Shown in pieces: positions 48,716 to 63,004 of a stretch of DNA of 64,000 bases (the stretch's first letter is position 1; every line of letters starts with the position of its first letter). The stretch is from Gyrodactylus bullatarudis (taxonomy: Eukaryota > Platyhelminthes > Monogenea > Gyrodactylidea > Gyrodactylidae): positions 162,399 to 226,398 of the forward strand of contig SSNU01000319.1 of assembly GCA_012064415.1 (NCBI GenBank). Reading direction: 5' to 3'. The notes beneath the pieces are model-generated. The model ran no database searches, was not told the DNA's origin, and worked only from the letters and a program-made list of their open reading frames with translations. A program made the translations under genes and the position numbers.

Positions 48716-51700
48716 ATGGCAAATGAAACTAAAAACTCTCGTAAAAAGAATTCCAATACAGGATACAACTCTGAATCTCAAATAAGGTATGCTTTTTTAC
48801 TACTTTATCCTTATTTTAGATCTTCTCAACTCAAAAGAGAATTTTCCAAGTCTCCAAAGATTCCCAGAAAAAGACTAAATTGCAGAGATCTTGAAAAAAG
48901 AATTCAGTATATTCCTACTTCAAGCAAATATATTTCGGATTCAGAGTTTTCTTCAGATAGTTCGTTTTCTTTGGAAACATCTTACAACTCTATGCAAGAA
49001 TCTGCAGAATCTAAATACGCTCAAAATAGTAAGAAAAGTAACAATACACACCAGAAGTATGATTTGGATAAATCTTCTGGCTCTCAAACTTCCTACAATT
49101 CAAGTCAAACAGTCGACGAAGCTGAGTCTGATCTCAAGCTTTTGTACTCTCCCAGTGAGTGTATTAATAATTTAATCTATGATTTAGCTGAATTAGAATC
49201 TGGTGCATCTTTTTCTTCAAAAGATCAGTCCAATAATTCTCAATTAAGAAGTTTTCGAACTTCATATGAAAGTATCATAACTCCTGATTCCATTCACAAT
49301 TTTGATGGTCAATTTCAATTCAACAGTTGTTTCTCATCTGGATCAATCAGCATTAATCAAAAGATCCTCAAACTCCAGCAATTATCATCATCTAACGATA
49401 AATTTGGACAACTGGCAATACTTCAGGAAATTAATCAGTACTTTCTCATGGGCTATGATGAAAATCTAGCTAGTGTTAATTTCAGAGGTCTTGTCACATG
49501 TTTGATAGGAATCATTGACTGCTCGTCACAAAGCTCAATAGAAGTCGAATCTTTCTATGATGAAAATACATTGGTCGAACTAAAGAGTATTGCTATAGGA
49601 CTTTTGATTCACCTGATTGAAGGAGTGCCCAGAACTGTCGGTGACCTTTTGGCACCAGTTATACCGTTGTTATTAAGCACAATGAGTAATAGCTTTATTG
49701 CAGATATTTTGGACAGAATGTTATCTCTTTTGGATCACTTGAGTAGAAATTATCCCAAGCATATTCTTAGATGTGGAGGTCTTCAAACAGTTTTAGGGTT
49801 TTATGACTTTGTAACTGCCTCTCAACATCGTACAATACTGAATTTGGTCAATAACTGCTCATCTTCATTGACAATTGATGATGTTCCAACTGTATTAGAA
49901 TGTCTCCCCCAGTTGGTAGTAAGATTTCGAGATCCTGAACCAAGATGCGTAGAAAAGGTTTGCCAATGTTTTCTCAAAATTCTATCTTGCTATCAAAATA
50001 ATCAGGATGTCATTGATAAGATCGCCAATGCTCCTGATTTCTTGGATAATATACAATATTTAGTAGGTTTAATAACTTGCTCATGTATCTTTTGTCTTGA
50101 TCATTTCATTGCCTTTTTATGTTTTTTAGCTTCTTTCTACACCTCCGGTTCTCTCAAATAATCTTGATTTGATTCAAATTCTTACAATAATCACAAGATC
50201 AAGTTCAAGTCTGGCTATCAAGCTAATACAATCTAGTGAGTCATGACTAAATTTAACTACTATTGATTTATTTGTTGTTGTTTGAAGAAGCTAGAGAGTT
50301 GTTGTATCATTTTTAATCGATAACTTTTTATCTCTTCAATATTCGTAGATCTGGTTGATACCATCAAGAACTTTGTGTCAGATTTCATTCAAGTTGATGA
50401 AAATACTTGTGTCTTTCCCTCGGATTACTCTGCTCAAGCATTTACAAAACCTCAAAAATCTGTCATACAGGAGGAAATTCAAGCTGTTGTTAGTTTGATT
50501 AGGTAAGTCTGTTAAAATTAAAGACAATTTAATGAAAAGTTATCATGATATTTTAGTCACCTCATGCCAGAATCCAATTGTAGGTCTAACCTTCCTGAGT
50601 CCTTTATAAATCCTGAAAATAATGATGGATATTACCTTCGTTCAACTTCCACTCCCGAAGCAGTTCCATCCTCTTCCAGTGGCTCGGGAAAGTTATCCAG
50701 ATATAAATCCAAAAAGAGAAACTCTGTAAGATGAAAGCATCAAAATAATCTTGGCTCATTTTTATTTTCTTTTATTCAGCATGCTGCATTGCCAAGTTCC
50801 AAGAGAGTTGCTGTTAACGAAAAAACTAAGGATGTGAAAAGACAATTTTTTAGTGATCAAATAGACAAGTTTGAGGCCAAATTATCCAGTTTAACAAAAG
50901 ATGAAAAGTCAAAATTAGATTTGTCGAAATTCACTGCCATTAATTCAATCAATAGATTTTTACCTATTCTTCTTAAAATTTATCACAAATTTGATGATGA
51001 AAAGAGTCGCTTAAAATGCCTAACAACCATTGAAGACATCTTTAAACCTCTAAAAACATGCACAATGGACTTAATAGTTGATAATCATCCAAAAATTTAT
51101 TCTCTTGTATCAAATATTATGACTATTAGTTACAAGGATCTCCTGGAATCAAAAGCAAAGCATCTATCGAATCGTAGTTCTCCCCAAATATTTTACATTG
51201 CATTGAAAATTATTAACCTGCTGTGCGATAAAATGCCTAACTACAAGACTGCCTTCCAGATGAGAAAACAGGGAATACTATACTTTATCAACAGATTCAC
51301 CTCCGACACTGATCTCATTCACTATCTGTCTCAAATAGTTTCTTCTGAAATAAATGAAATAAACGAATTTTCTGTAAGCTGACCCACATATAATCCGAAA
51401 TTTATATAAAATACTAATAATGATTTAAATATCTTTTATAGCAAAGAAATAAATCGGTCACATTACGGGGTAGCTTTAATGATGAGCCAAAAATTCAAAA
51501 TAGAAACGCTCTTAGTTTTGATGGTGCCCATCAAAGTCTAGAAGAATTTCGTTTAAATTCTAATCCAGAATCGTCGGACGATCAACTAGCTCAGAATATC
51601 AGGAAAAAGAATGACTTGTGAGTCTTGATCTACATAATATTCTACTTTTTCTTTCAATTAAATTATTTAGACACCTAAAAGATTCCCTCAAAGTGCACAG

Positions 51701-54700
51701 TACTCTTTATGAATCGAGAAAGAAAAGCATCCTTGAAATTTGCAATAAAGTGGATTGCTTAATGAATGAAATTTTATTAAGAAACAAGAACGATCTCAAG
51801 GAAGAGAATAATGAATTAAAAAACATTGATCTTTTGCCGAAAATTAGTGAACTAGCTCGAAAGATTTCTTCTAATTCACCAAAAAAGTGGTAAGTATTCA
51901 TTAATTTGAGAGAAAAAATTATTCACTGATGAAAAAAACATCCTCTTCATCCAGGCAAGAAGCAATAAAGGAGTTAGCATTCATTTTTTCCTCAAATACA
52001 AAGCCAAACCACACCAGTGTCTTTCCATCTCCATTCGAACTCGAGCATAGTGGTCTTTTGACTGCTCTCTTCAACTATTTCTCCCCTGATGAAAATAATG
52101 AAAGCAATTATTGCATCAGAATGCGAATATTTCGGGATCATTTCTTCCCAGATCTCTTCTCAGATTTCTCCTTCAATCATCCCCGGTTTTTGGCAAAGCG
52201 TTTATGCAATTGTGCAAAGAATTACAACCATCTTAACGATCCATGCGAGCTATGCGAATGCCAAATTGAATACATAAATCTTGGTCATGGAAAAAAACCT
52301 GATTTGAAAATTTCATCTGAGACTTTTATCAACCCCAGCCAGGGATCTAGCTTCAAAAATATGATACAATCTCTGCTGAATTGTCTCCATCAACATGTTA
52401 GCTATTAAAAAAAATATTATTCAATGAAATTTTGACTTTTTTTATTTCAGGATAGTTTTGACCTTTTTATTGGTACTGAATTTCTTTTGGCCAGTGGACA
52501 TTCTTCCCTCGTCAATTTGCATAATATTCAATCTTCTCAGAATCAAATATACTCCTATCCATTTTCCCTTTCCCTTGACTCGAAATCTCAAATTGGATAT
52601 AGATTAACTCATAGTCTACAAGATGCAAACTGTTCTATTGCTTATAACGTATGTACTGGAAATACCATTTCTCAATTGGCAGCAAAAACCAATGCCTTGT
52701 CAAATTCACCATTGAATAGCCTGGGAGGACTCTTAAAGGTCGACCTAATCAGAGAGCCGAGTGCAGATGCGGAAATAGAAAAAATTTTTTTGAAAAATTC
52801 CTACTGGAGCTCTCTTATACATCCTCTTTCTTTAAAAGTTCCAGCCACCTATACCATTAAAGTAATTGCTGATCGCTCGTATATTTCATCAATCTGTTTA
52901 TCTTTTAATAACTTTTTTCTCTCTAATAATAGCAACTACAAAGCCTTTTGATCAACCGAGTGTACTTAATGAATAATAACAAACCGGTGGTATCATCATC
53001 TCGATTCGACAAGCCAGTTTCTCATCTACATGAAAGTAACAATGTCAAATGTAGTCAATCTGGCATTAGCCAGGGAGCATCATCAAATCTTATTGCTTCA
53101 TCCTCTTCAAGCTATCGTGGAATTAAATCTTTTATGAACAAAACGCGAAAATCATCCAAATCAGTTCTTAATTATGGTAAGAAGACAAATAAAAGGACTA
53201 CTTGATCCCTGATAACTAGGGCTCAAAAAGTACTATTTGGCCTATTTTTACTCTAGAATAAGGACTGGCTGATTTTTAATAATCTGAAGAAAAAATCTGC
53301 TTATCTAATCTTATTTAAAAGATAGCTGGTACTATTTCTGTACTAAATTGTTACCCAGGTATTTTATTGCACTAATTTTCAAATTTAATCTCAGAATATA
53401 ATATTCCTCAACTAGCTACCAATCACAATTTTCGATGAATTGATAGCTAAATTCTTGATATCGAGCTATCATCATGTAAGAAAATAGCATCTAGATCGTA
53501 GCTTTTTGTTGGATAGTATTCCTTCATGAATTTCAAATTTTAACTAAAAGGATATACTAAATAATTATTTTTTGGTACTATCAGTGATAAGTTATCACTG
53601 ATAACTCATTTGCAATATTATCATTATTAGATACTGAATCCCCTTCCGACAAAGCATCCCCTGATATGAATTTAGTCAATTATTTGCCAACTTCGGAACT
53701 GTCTCGTAGAAATTCTTCTAATACAAACCAATTCAATGAAAGTCCTCCAGGGAAAACCAGCATCCGTCTTTTAAGAAGTCATTTGGGCTCAATAAAAAAA
53801 ACTGAAAACTTGAGTACAGATGAAATTAATCCAAAAAGATTTAGTATGCGTATTCAAAATCCAACAAGGTCTTTTCCGGAACAAAACATTGCCAAATTTT
53901 TGTCTTCAGATTCTCCTCAAGCTGAAAATTCTGGCACCGACCCAAAGCCAATTCAGCAATCATCTTATACAAAGCATCAAGTCAATTTAGTAATTCATCT
54001 ATTAATAATTAAAATTATAATTTTATCAAATAAATTCATGAAATAATTTTTTTAAATAAATTAGGGAAACTATTCGCCAAAGAAAAATAAGATATCTCTT
54101 CTTGCTGCCATCAATAAAATATCAAATCATGTAAACACTACCCAGACGTTTAGCTCTAGTCATAATGAAACTACCCCCTATTCGTACAACAGTCCAAGAA
54201 GTTATGGTCGTAAAAAGGAACGACATGACAAATCAAAACTAGTAAGTTATCATTGATAACTTATCAATATGACATCCTTCTTTCTTCTTTGGGAATAAAA
54301 ATAAATACTCACTTGATATTTTTCAGCAGTCTGTTATCAATGGAATTTTCGATTCTCATGAATCTTTTTCGCCAACAAACTTGCATAATCATTATCGTGG
54401 TATTACAAAGAAGGCAATCTCTTCAATGATCCATGACAAACTGGAACCGGTCTTTTACTTGGATGGTGAGAGGCTCGATGGAGAAATGCCATTGTTTCAG
54501 GCTCTTCGTTCAAAAATGCCAACTAGAGTAATCGAAAGTGACCTTAACCATACTCAAGCTGATATTGTAAGTATCATTTATTCAAATTCATCTCAAGCTA
54601 TATTTTAATGGCTATCATCTTTAGATAAATGTTTTTATGTGGTCCAAGAGCCATTTACTATCATATAAATTAGTATACAAGGATAATCAGGACGATAAAC

Positions 54701-57024
54701 GGAAATTAAAACCAGAATGTACCAGCAAAGTATCTTCAAAGAAGGCAAAGTTAACTAGATCTTCTGGGACCACTAGCCCAAAGGTTCTTTCATGTGATAA
54801 TTCTAGTGTTAAATTCAAAGATCCTCTATGTAATTATGTTTGTAAAACCAGTAAAGAAAAAAGAATTCTTAAATCTCTCGGATCCTTGGAGTATAACAAT
54901 GGAATAGAAAAAAAGATTCTTGAAATTCTCAAATATTTCAGTATATTCAATCAAGAATGGGCAAAGATTGATGGTCATCTGAATAACCGAACCCTGGTTA
55001 ATGAGAACTATTTCACCAGCTTAATTTTGTCCAATAAGATTTATCAACAGCTTAATGATGTCTATTCTTTACTAACAGGGAACTGGCCTATTTGGTTAAT
55101 CCAAATGATAAAGGATTATCCCTTTTTGTTCACTTTCTCTGTTCGTCAAGCATTTTTTTATGCTTACAACTTTAACAGGAATCGCCTTCTACTTCGTCTT
55201 TCTGTGAGTTTTTATTTTTTCAAGTTAATCTATGATCATAATCTCTGAAAACCTCTTTTTATTAGGAAAATCAAAATTTGAATGAATTCCGAAGTTCTTC
55301 TGGACCATCATCCCCCCTGGTACAAGGCCATCATTTTCGTCAAATCATGGTTCTATCCTCCCTGAAGGACCTTTCTTGTAATCAATTCCTGAATCAGAAT
55401 TCTATTAAAGTCATTGAGTCCTTATTAGTTACGCATAGCATAAATAGTTTTCCTTATGTGCCAAGTTTAAGCAGTCTTACGAGTAATACTAGCAATCCAA
55501 GAGGTATTCATTCACCATCAGTTGCAAATGATTCTAGAAATCGTCTCAGTCAATTTGCAAGTTCAATGTTTGGATTACAAGGAAATAGTCCAGAGAATTA
55601 CCCCACTATTTCATCTAAGCCTTCAGATAATTCTAACAACGAAATCTCTCCGATGAGTACTGAATTAATTAATAGTTCAAATAAATTTAAAGCCTGCATA
55701 GATAGAAAATCAATACTCAAACATGCTATAGAAACATTCGAATTGATGGATAATTCTCAATCCTTTTTAGAAATTGCATTTAATGATGAAGCTGGATTTG
55801 GAGTTGGGCCTACTCTGGAATTTTATACTTTGGTCAGTCATAAGCTTCAAGAATATTATTTTAAATTATGGCATGGAAATGAGGTTGATTCTGGGGACAA
55901 CTATCTTGTTCCAAAACATGGTTTATTCCCCAGACCCTGTAAATCCCCTAGTAAAGAAAATATTACCATATTCACTTTTATTGGTCGTCTTATGGCAAGA
56001 TCTTTATTGGATGGTCGTCAATTAGATCTCCCATTATCTTCAGTTCTTTACAAGTCTTTTATTTATGGTGGCAAAACTGATTCTTTTGATGTGTCGGATT
56101 TAGAACTTGTTGATCACCAACTGGCTAAGCAGATAAACTATTTGATTTCCATGGCTAACATGAGGAGCAAAGTCAAGTCTCAGTTGTCTTTCAAGACTGA
56201 AGACAGTTCAAGGCAGAATGAAAATAAAGTCTTGAGTCTTGTTAACGAACTGGACAAAATTGACGAGGAGATTAATAGTCTCTGCTTAACCTTCACACTT
56301 CCTGGATATGACGAAGTGAGTCTTTCATTTAAAAAATTATTAATATCTTCTGTTAATTTGTCAAAAACCCCTTATGCTTTTAGTACGAACTCATTGATAA
56401 TGGAAAGTCAACGGAAGTTTCTGGTACAAATTTATCACTATACATTAAGAGTATTATTGACAACTTTTTGTATTTTGGTGTTAAAAATCAAATGGAAGCT
56501 TTGATAAATGGTTTCGATGGAATACTACCTAATTCTCGAAGTATAATCGCCAAACTCTTTTCGCCAAAAGAGTTGGATCTTTTATTCTGTGGCAATTCTA
56601 TGGAATCATGGGACATTGAAAACCTCAAGAACTCTTGTAAATATGATCACGGGTAAGCGTATTTCCTTCTGTCTAGTTCATTCTAAAATTAATTATTATT
56701 TTCCTCTCAAGTTACACTATTAGATCAAGATCAATTCAGTTCCTATTTGAAATTATTACTGAATTCAGTGATCTTGAAAAGCGACTTTTTATTCAATTCA
56801 TCACGGGAAGCCCGAGACTACCAATTGGGGGATTTAAAGCTTTGAAGCCTCCCCTTAAAATAGTTCTTAAATACGAGGCTAAGGATAATGTTGATAGCCA
56901 TCTTCCTTCAGTAATGACTTGCCAAAATTATCTCAAGTTACCTGACTATTCCACTAAAGAAGTTATGCGAGAGAAACTCATCTACGCCATCTATGAAGGT
57001 CAAAATGCATTCCTCCTTTCCTAG
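48716..57024 (+). CDS. TRIP12: TRIP12/UFD4-type HECT E3 ubiquitin ligase
   Basis: E3 ligase of the ubiquitin-fusion-degradation and N-degron type, relevant to chromatin and DNA-damage control. Many exons; the first are 48716-48786, 48820-50062 and 50130-50235, in frame. After a Ser-rich N-terminus, an armadillo-like region (about 49.4-50.5 kb; [40 protein letters not shown]) matches TRIP12. The HECT N-lobe is at 55.7-56.3 kb ([39 protein letters not shown]). The C-lobe ends with [16 protein letters not shown], Cys being the ubiquitin acceptor, and a terminal FLLS, as in human TRIP12. I see no confident WWE domain. Splicing between about 52.9 and 54.4 kb is not resolved. The first intron (48787-48819) is 33 nt and stop-free, so its retention would keep frame. 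Confidence 0.92.
53580..53602. repeat. 23-nt perfect palindrome
   Basis: ATCAGTGATAA and its exact complement TTATCACTGAT flank a single G, with further partial copies downstream (ATAACT, and GTTATCATTGATAAC near 54245). Lies in probable intron sequence of the TRIP12-like gene; function unknown. Confidence 0.75.
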
Positions 57025-57785
57025 TTTGTGTTGTCAATGTACGATTCACATGACCATCCCATATGCATAACATATCAAAGCATAAAGTACAATATCTGCT
57101 CCATCAATCCTTGTATTGAGAACGAATACTCTCTGAATAAGTCAACATGAAAGCTAACACTCAAGGTCTTGTTCAAAATTCCCGATTTCATTCAACCATT
57201 AATACACGTCACTCTATATATTTATTTATTTATAGATATAAAGTGAAGCAAAATATAACTAAATCATTTAACAAAAAAGTTCACACAAAAACGTCATTGA
57301 GCATTGTTATCGTTATTCATCAAGTTGTAGACTCAGAATAAACCTAGAAACACAGCCTCTTAAAAACTCATTTGTGAATTAATATTTTTTGAATATATAA
57401 AAAAACACAAAAAGGTTTACTTATTATTACTATGATAAATATTATACATTGTGATCGATGAAGTACATCTATCAGATAAGAAAAAAACTTATTCTTTTCA
57501 AATTTTAAATATATATTATAAAAGTTTACTGTTTGTTCTTTTGAATCTCTAGAAAAGTAGTTCTCAAAAAAAAACAAAAATACCTGAGAAAGCAAGATCA
57601 GTTACTAGCTAAATAAAAATATTACAATGTGACAACCTACATTCTATGTCCCCTGGAATCCTCTCGATGGGGAGAATGTTTGCTCACATTAGAATTTTAG
57701 AAAGCGGACGATAATCAGTGTGTAGTTAGTGCCAAAACTATGGTTAAATCGTAATATGAAACAAACGGGCATAAGATTAAAATCC

Positions 57786-57846
57786 CTCAAGACCAGACTT
57801 TGAATCTATTCTGTTGACCACTGACGAGTCCCACATCGGCCATTGT
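57786..57846 (+). mobile_element. Decayed copy of hammerhead SINE-like element
   Basis: Plus-strand homology to the intact element: AGACC, then a B-box-like TTTGAATC, then ACTGACGAGTCC at 57820-57831 (the first half of the hammerhead core and stem II). The other half is degraded: a GGCC replaces GGAC and ATTG replaces GAAA, so the catalytic core is lost. Element ends are not delimited. Confidence 0.6.
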
Positions 57847-59399
57847 TTGAGTCCAATGGAATTGAAATATTCATCATAATTATTTAAATCATTATTAATA
57901 TTTTGAATCATAATGCCTAGTTACAAACAGAATTTATAAACCAAATATTAATCAAGCTACTAAAGAGTAAAATCACATTTACAATTTTGTATATGCTTCT
58001 TTTACGAAGGAAATTTTCAGAATGAAATCACGGATTAATATCACTCATTCCTTTTTCTTTTTGAATCATAAATTAGTCAATGCTATTCAAAAGTTTCCTT
58101 AGGTCAAATTAGATCTCTCTATAAGATAAAGACTCATCCGGTTAGTACAAATTAAAGGGTAGAAAATTACAAGTTATCAAGCTTTCTTAGGACAATAAAT
58201 TTAAAAGTGATAACCCAGTATTTGTTTAAACCAGGCTGAGGCAGATGAAAATATATTCTAATGCAAAAACTGTTTGTGAAAAAATATGCCTTTCGAGAAT
58301 TTAAGAGTAAAATTTTGATTGTAATTCGTACAAACAAATGAGAGTCGATTTCTTATCATTTTTCAGATGCTTTACCATGATCAACAATCAATCAAATGAA
58401 ATGAATATACATCTTGACTATTCATTGAATTGTATTCAATTTAATAGCAATTCCATCCGAGTTATACTCTATACTTTATTTCAACTCATTATAAAAATTC
58501 GATTAATGATTAAACATTTAAATATTTATGTTAATTAGAATTAAGAAATTAGAAATACATATAATTTACATTCAATTCTTGAATGGATTTTTTTTAGTTT
58601 CAAAACTACATTTTTATCAGATCTATCAGATATTGTTTATTGAACATACTTATTTTATTATTATATAATATAATTCATGAATGTGAAAATTGTATACTTT
58701 TACAACGCATCTGAACCAAACTGTATGCTTAGTTATAATTTAGGGTGGTAAAAAATAGCATTTGTATACTGAAAAATAGCTATTTTTAGCAAAATCGGAT
58801 TTCAAAAATAGCACTTGGAACGCATGATGAAACTAGTTTTTTTGTCTTAATGAGAATAGGATCCTGAACAAAATGTACTGATTCATAGAATAGAATTCTG
58901 ACCGATAAAATACAAATGAAAATCTAATTGGTCCAATAACTATTATCCAATAATATTCGAGTCAAATTAGTTCCTATGGGCATTGGCCCTAGGCTTACGA
59001 AATTCTAGTTAATTGCTATTAACTATAGTAATAGGGTAATTGAGTTGATTTAGTATGAGAAAAGAGATCGTATTCGATCTAGACTTGTCTTTGATTACAT
59101 CATGGATAAGAATATAAGGTTTGTTTGATGAGCAAATCAAGAAAAAAATAGCTTTTGTTGGGAAATAGCAAAATTATTTTAGAAACCAAAACAGCATGAA
59201 AGCAATTTTTTAAATGAGTTATTAAATTGTTACTCATGCTGTTTTTTGTTTTACTAAAGCCGCATTTTTCACAACGCGCAGACTACTCTATTTCCGAATT
59301 GAAAAGAACAGACAAAAAAAGTATTTTAAAAATTTAACCAGAATTTATCAGAAGTGGGAAGGAAATAAAATTCATTAGTTCTGTAATCATAATTTTTTT

Positions 59400-59423
59400 C
59401 TATAATAATTATAATTATTATAG
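59400..59423. repeat. 24-bp perfect AT palindrome
   Basis: CTATAATAATTATAATTATTATAG split evenly, i.e. a 12-bp arm and its exact complement with no spacer. Low complexity, so it may be chance in AT-rich DNA. Confidence 0.7.
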
Positions 59424-60837
59424 CCAGCCATCAATAAATTAAAAAAATTAATGATTGAGATACCAAGATTTGATTTTTCACCCGAAAACTTGAGATTTAG
59501 ATGAAAAAATATTTATATATTAATTCATTTATTGATAACGAACCTTTTAATTTTTCATTGTAACAGCGACAGAAAGTTCGTGAATAGGCTAGTTAGGGTT
59601 AAATTAAAGAATAGTTACCCCTTCTAATTTCTCTCACCGCAAGGAATTCATTCTCATGTCATCGATGTTAAGAAGCCCTTATCCTCCTTGTCATTCAGAA
59701 AAATTACTGCAAAACATGAAAGGGCATGTGATCTATTAATTAGTCCTAGTTAGTTAGCTTAATGATAACAATTGAAACAATTTTTCAAGAGTCATTAACA
59801 AACTAAACCTACCAATAAAACTTCTGAAGGCTGTTTTTCTCATATAAAAAGATTTTGTGGGTTCTGAAACACACTGAATGCTCTCTCTTCAGACATTTAA
59901 TAGATAATAAATTAGATAGATATTATATTAGTTACTTCCAGAAAAGACACAAAACAAAGATGAGTAGATTGAACAAACTTCTCTCATTTAACAGTTCTAG
60001 GGCCGAGGAAAATTTCTTTGAGTCCAATTTTGTCGAAATAATTATTGCCAAGATTACTGACAAATAATTAGAGATAGAGCATATTTTTCGTCGGATCTTA
60101 TCTTATATCGGTTTCAAATTCATTTATAATCTTTATTCTAACAAAAAAAAACTTAAAATCTGGGGAACAAGTTTAAAGAAATAAATGTTTATTGCTTATA
60201 ATAATTCTTAAAAGACTAAGTATGATACGGAACTTGCAATAGCGTAGAATGCGCCACTTTCTTAATTACCCAAAACTTGGTTAAATTCAATCTTAGGTAG
60301 AATTTTTTAAAAATTTCATTTATGTCTGTTAATTTGACAATATAATTACACGGGTGGTGGGGGGGATCAGGATATTTTATTCAGATAAGATTTTTCTGAT
60401 CCAAAATTTTACGCTGATCACGAATCTGACCTTAAAATAGTGCTAAAGCACCCACGAGCTGAGATATTGACAAAACAAAAATTAATAATTATTATTCAGA
60501 AAGAAAATAACCTAAGACATGATTTTGTTTCGCAGACATTACAGACTAAAGCAATAATCACACAGGTGGTGTAGGATAAAAATTTACATGGGAATTTCAT
60601 ATCTTTAAATATCTAATAAAAAACCTTTAAATACTTTTTTAAATCACCACCAGTGTTATCAATTTTCAAATTAAATTATTACTAATAATTAATAATTAAT
60701 AATTATTAAACAATGTATATTGTACAATTAAAGACTAAGAGTATATTTCTATTATATGTGGATTAGAAATGATTGATATAGTTAAATTTTCAAGCTGAAG
60801 AGTAACACAAGTAGATATTTGATAAAACTATTCTATT

Positions 60838-63004
60838 CTATGGGTAAAATAGAGTACAATTTTGTGGAATGAATGGGATTGGTTGATTGTCATTGTACCA
60901 GGGTATTTGAACGTATGTATCATTCTTGAAAATACAATATACTCCAAATGTTTTTCTTAAATTTAGTTTATTTCTTATTATCAATCCAAAACATAAGACT
61001 CCAACGAAGCAGGCAACAAGGATAAATCGATTCAAGAGAATTTTGCGAAAATTATTTCGTTCATCTGATTTATCTAAATAATAAAAATTAATCCAAATTT
61101 TCCAACACACTCTCATTTTCCAGAGTGCTTATGGCACATCTTTTAGCAGCTAGCTCAACCTGACGAGGCCAATTTATTCTCGCCGATATGATAAGATATG
61201 CAATTCCTTCAATAACTGTCCCAATACATAAACTTATCCAATAACCTTTTTTAAAAATTAAATTAGTAAACTTCATAAAGCATACCAGCAATACTTAAAT
61301 CAGTTAATTTAATCAATGCAATACTTATTGGCAAGGCAAACACATAAAGACCTATAATGCATATTGCTGCACCAATATATTGAATTCCTGAACCACGAAC
61401 TACTCCACCGCATACACCCTATATGAGACAAACGGATGTAAAAACAAATTAAACTCACGATAAAAGCATCAAAGAATTGAAAAATTGCCAATAGGGGTAA
61501 TATATTTGAGGTGTACTCGATGACTTTTCTGAAATAGGTCAATTATTTTATAGACTAACTCGTCATCAGAGAATATCATTGGCATATACTTTCGGAAGAC
61601 AGTAAATAATGTAATAAAGATTAGTGTGAAGCACCCTTCAAGGACAATGATGTTAATGAAGCTTACAGCAAACAAAGATGCCAACATTCTTCGTTGAAAC
61701 AGGTCCTCGTACATTTCCAGAGCCAAGAGCTTGACCTGTTCTTATACTAGCAGCTATACCAAATCCAAATGGCACCTTGATATCAATAGTTCAAGATTGA
61801 AGCTTACTGAAGTGAAAGCAATTGTTTCTAACTGAAAAATAATTGTTTGCGATGCTAACTGGAGTTGACCAAATGAACCAGCAATAAATGTACCAATCTC
61901 AAATATCCACCACTCCAAGCCTATCATTATGAGGCCAGGAATTGCAAGGGCAAACCATTTATCCCAATCAGACAAGGATTCTTTTTTGAAGCGAAATGAA
62001 TACTTTTTGTGAAATTTATTCATTATAAAGTATCCCAAATACATCACAACATTGATCCAATAAGATATTGATTGAGAAATTGCTGAACCTCTAGGGGAAA
62101 TTTCAGCATAAATATGACATACTTGAGGCCAACATCAAATCGATAAAGTAGTAGATAATGCAAAATAGCATTAATTGAATTCGAAGTAAAACCTATCACT
62201 AGTGGTCCATAGACAAAATTCTTCAAACAGAAAAAATGTTTAATTCAGTTCTTTATTAGCCTACCTGTGCTTGAACAAATTTTTGAAAGACAATCGTTAA
62301 AGAGGCTCCCTAAATAATTGAACTGAACTGTATATTTGCAACTTACCACAAAACCCGGATACATATATAACAGATAGTCATCAACAAGTCTGAAAAATGT
62401 TAGGATTATTTATATATTACATCTTACTTGACAACATTGGGAGGTTGCTTCAACATTAAGAGAATTGGTTGAACACATAAAAACATTGTGAAACTAGGCA
62501 AACAAATTAGAAAGGCTATTATAAATGCTCTTTGGAATTGTATTCCCATTCTAGTTTTATCTTTAGAGCCATAGGTTTGTGCAAAGAATGTATCACAGGC
62601 AGTTAGCATTCCCGTAGGAAAAACCATGCCGAATACATTAAAAACTGAGACTGCACTTCCAACCACTGGGAGGGCAAGAGAATCTCTTCCACTGTGATAA
62701 TGTCCGCAGAAAAGTGTTGAAATTGGTCCCATGATAAAAGTTATAACGGATGTTAATGCCTTTATAAAATAAATAATGAAATATTATTTCCGATTTACTA
62801 TTGGGAATGTCAATCGGAGGATTTCCTTAGCTTCATTTGAGAATCCATCTGGAAAGAATCTCGAAAATATGCCTGATCTCTTTGGCTCGTGGACCTCTTC
62901 GGAATGAGCTTCATTAGAAAGAAATATTTCATATTGTGAGAATTACAATCTGAATCATTACTATAGGAACTATTGTGGAATAAGATGATTTGATCAGAAT
63001 TCAT
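60838..63004 (-). CDS. MATE-family (SLC47-like) multidrug/cation exporter
   Basis: Proton-coupled exporter of organic cations, plasma-membrane type. The start at 63004 is followed by a 38-nt intron (62946-62909) that restores the frame into SNEAKEILRLTFPI, the usual cytosolic entry to the first membrane helix. Then come the conserved FIMGPISTLFCGH, ACDTFFAQTYGS and MIGLEWWIFEIGTF; the Glu in LEWW/FEIG corresponds to a transport-essential site in human MATE1. The C-terminal part has RINW and a final extra hydrophobic segment (LVACFVGVLCFGLII), as in the 13-helix animal MATEs. Several short introns interrupt the gene and not all joins were worked out. The stop is at 60838-60840. Confidence 0.9.

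Larger units (their letters stand above)
57025..60837. other. 3.8-kb region without a recognised gene
   Basis: AT-rich DNA between the stop codons of the TRIP12-like gene and the MATE gene, which converge. Holds the decayed hammerhead element, a 24-bp palindrome at 59400-59423, AAATAGC-rich sequence at 58.75-59.2 kb and small hairpins near 60.3-60.7 kb. Open frames of 60-75 codons here (for example 58338 and 59855) lack features. Confidence 0.6.

Noticed and set aside
59855..60067. 70-codon plus-strand open frame
   Set aside because: No domain, signal or splice context; the length is within chance for the region.
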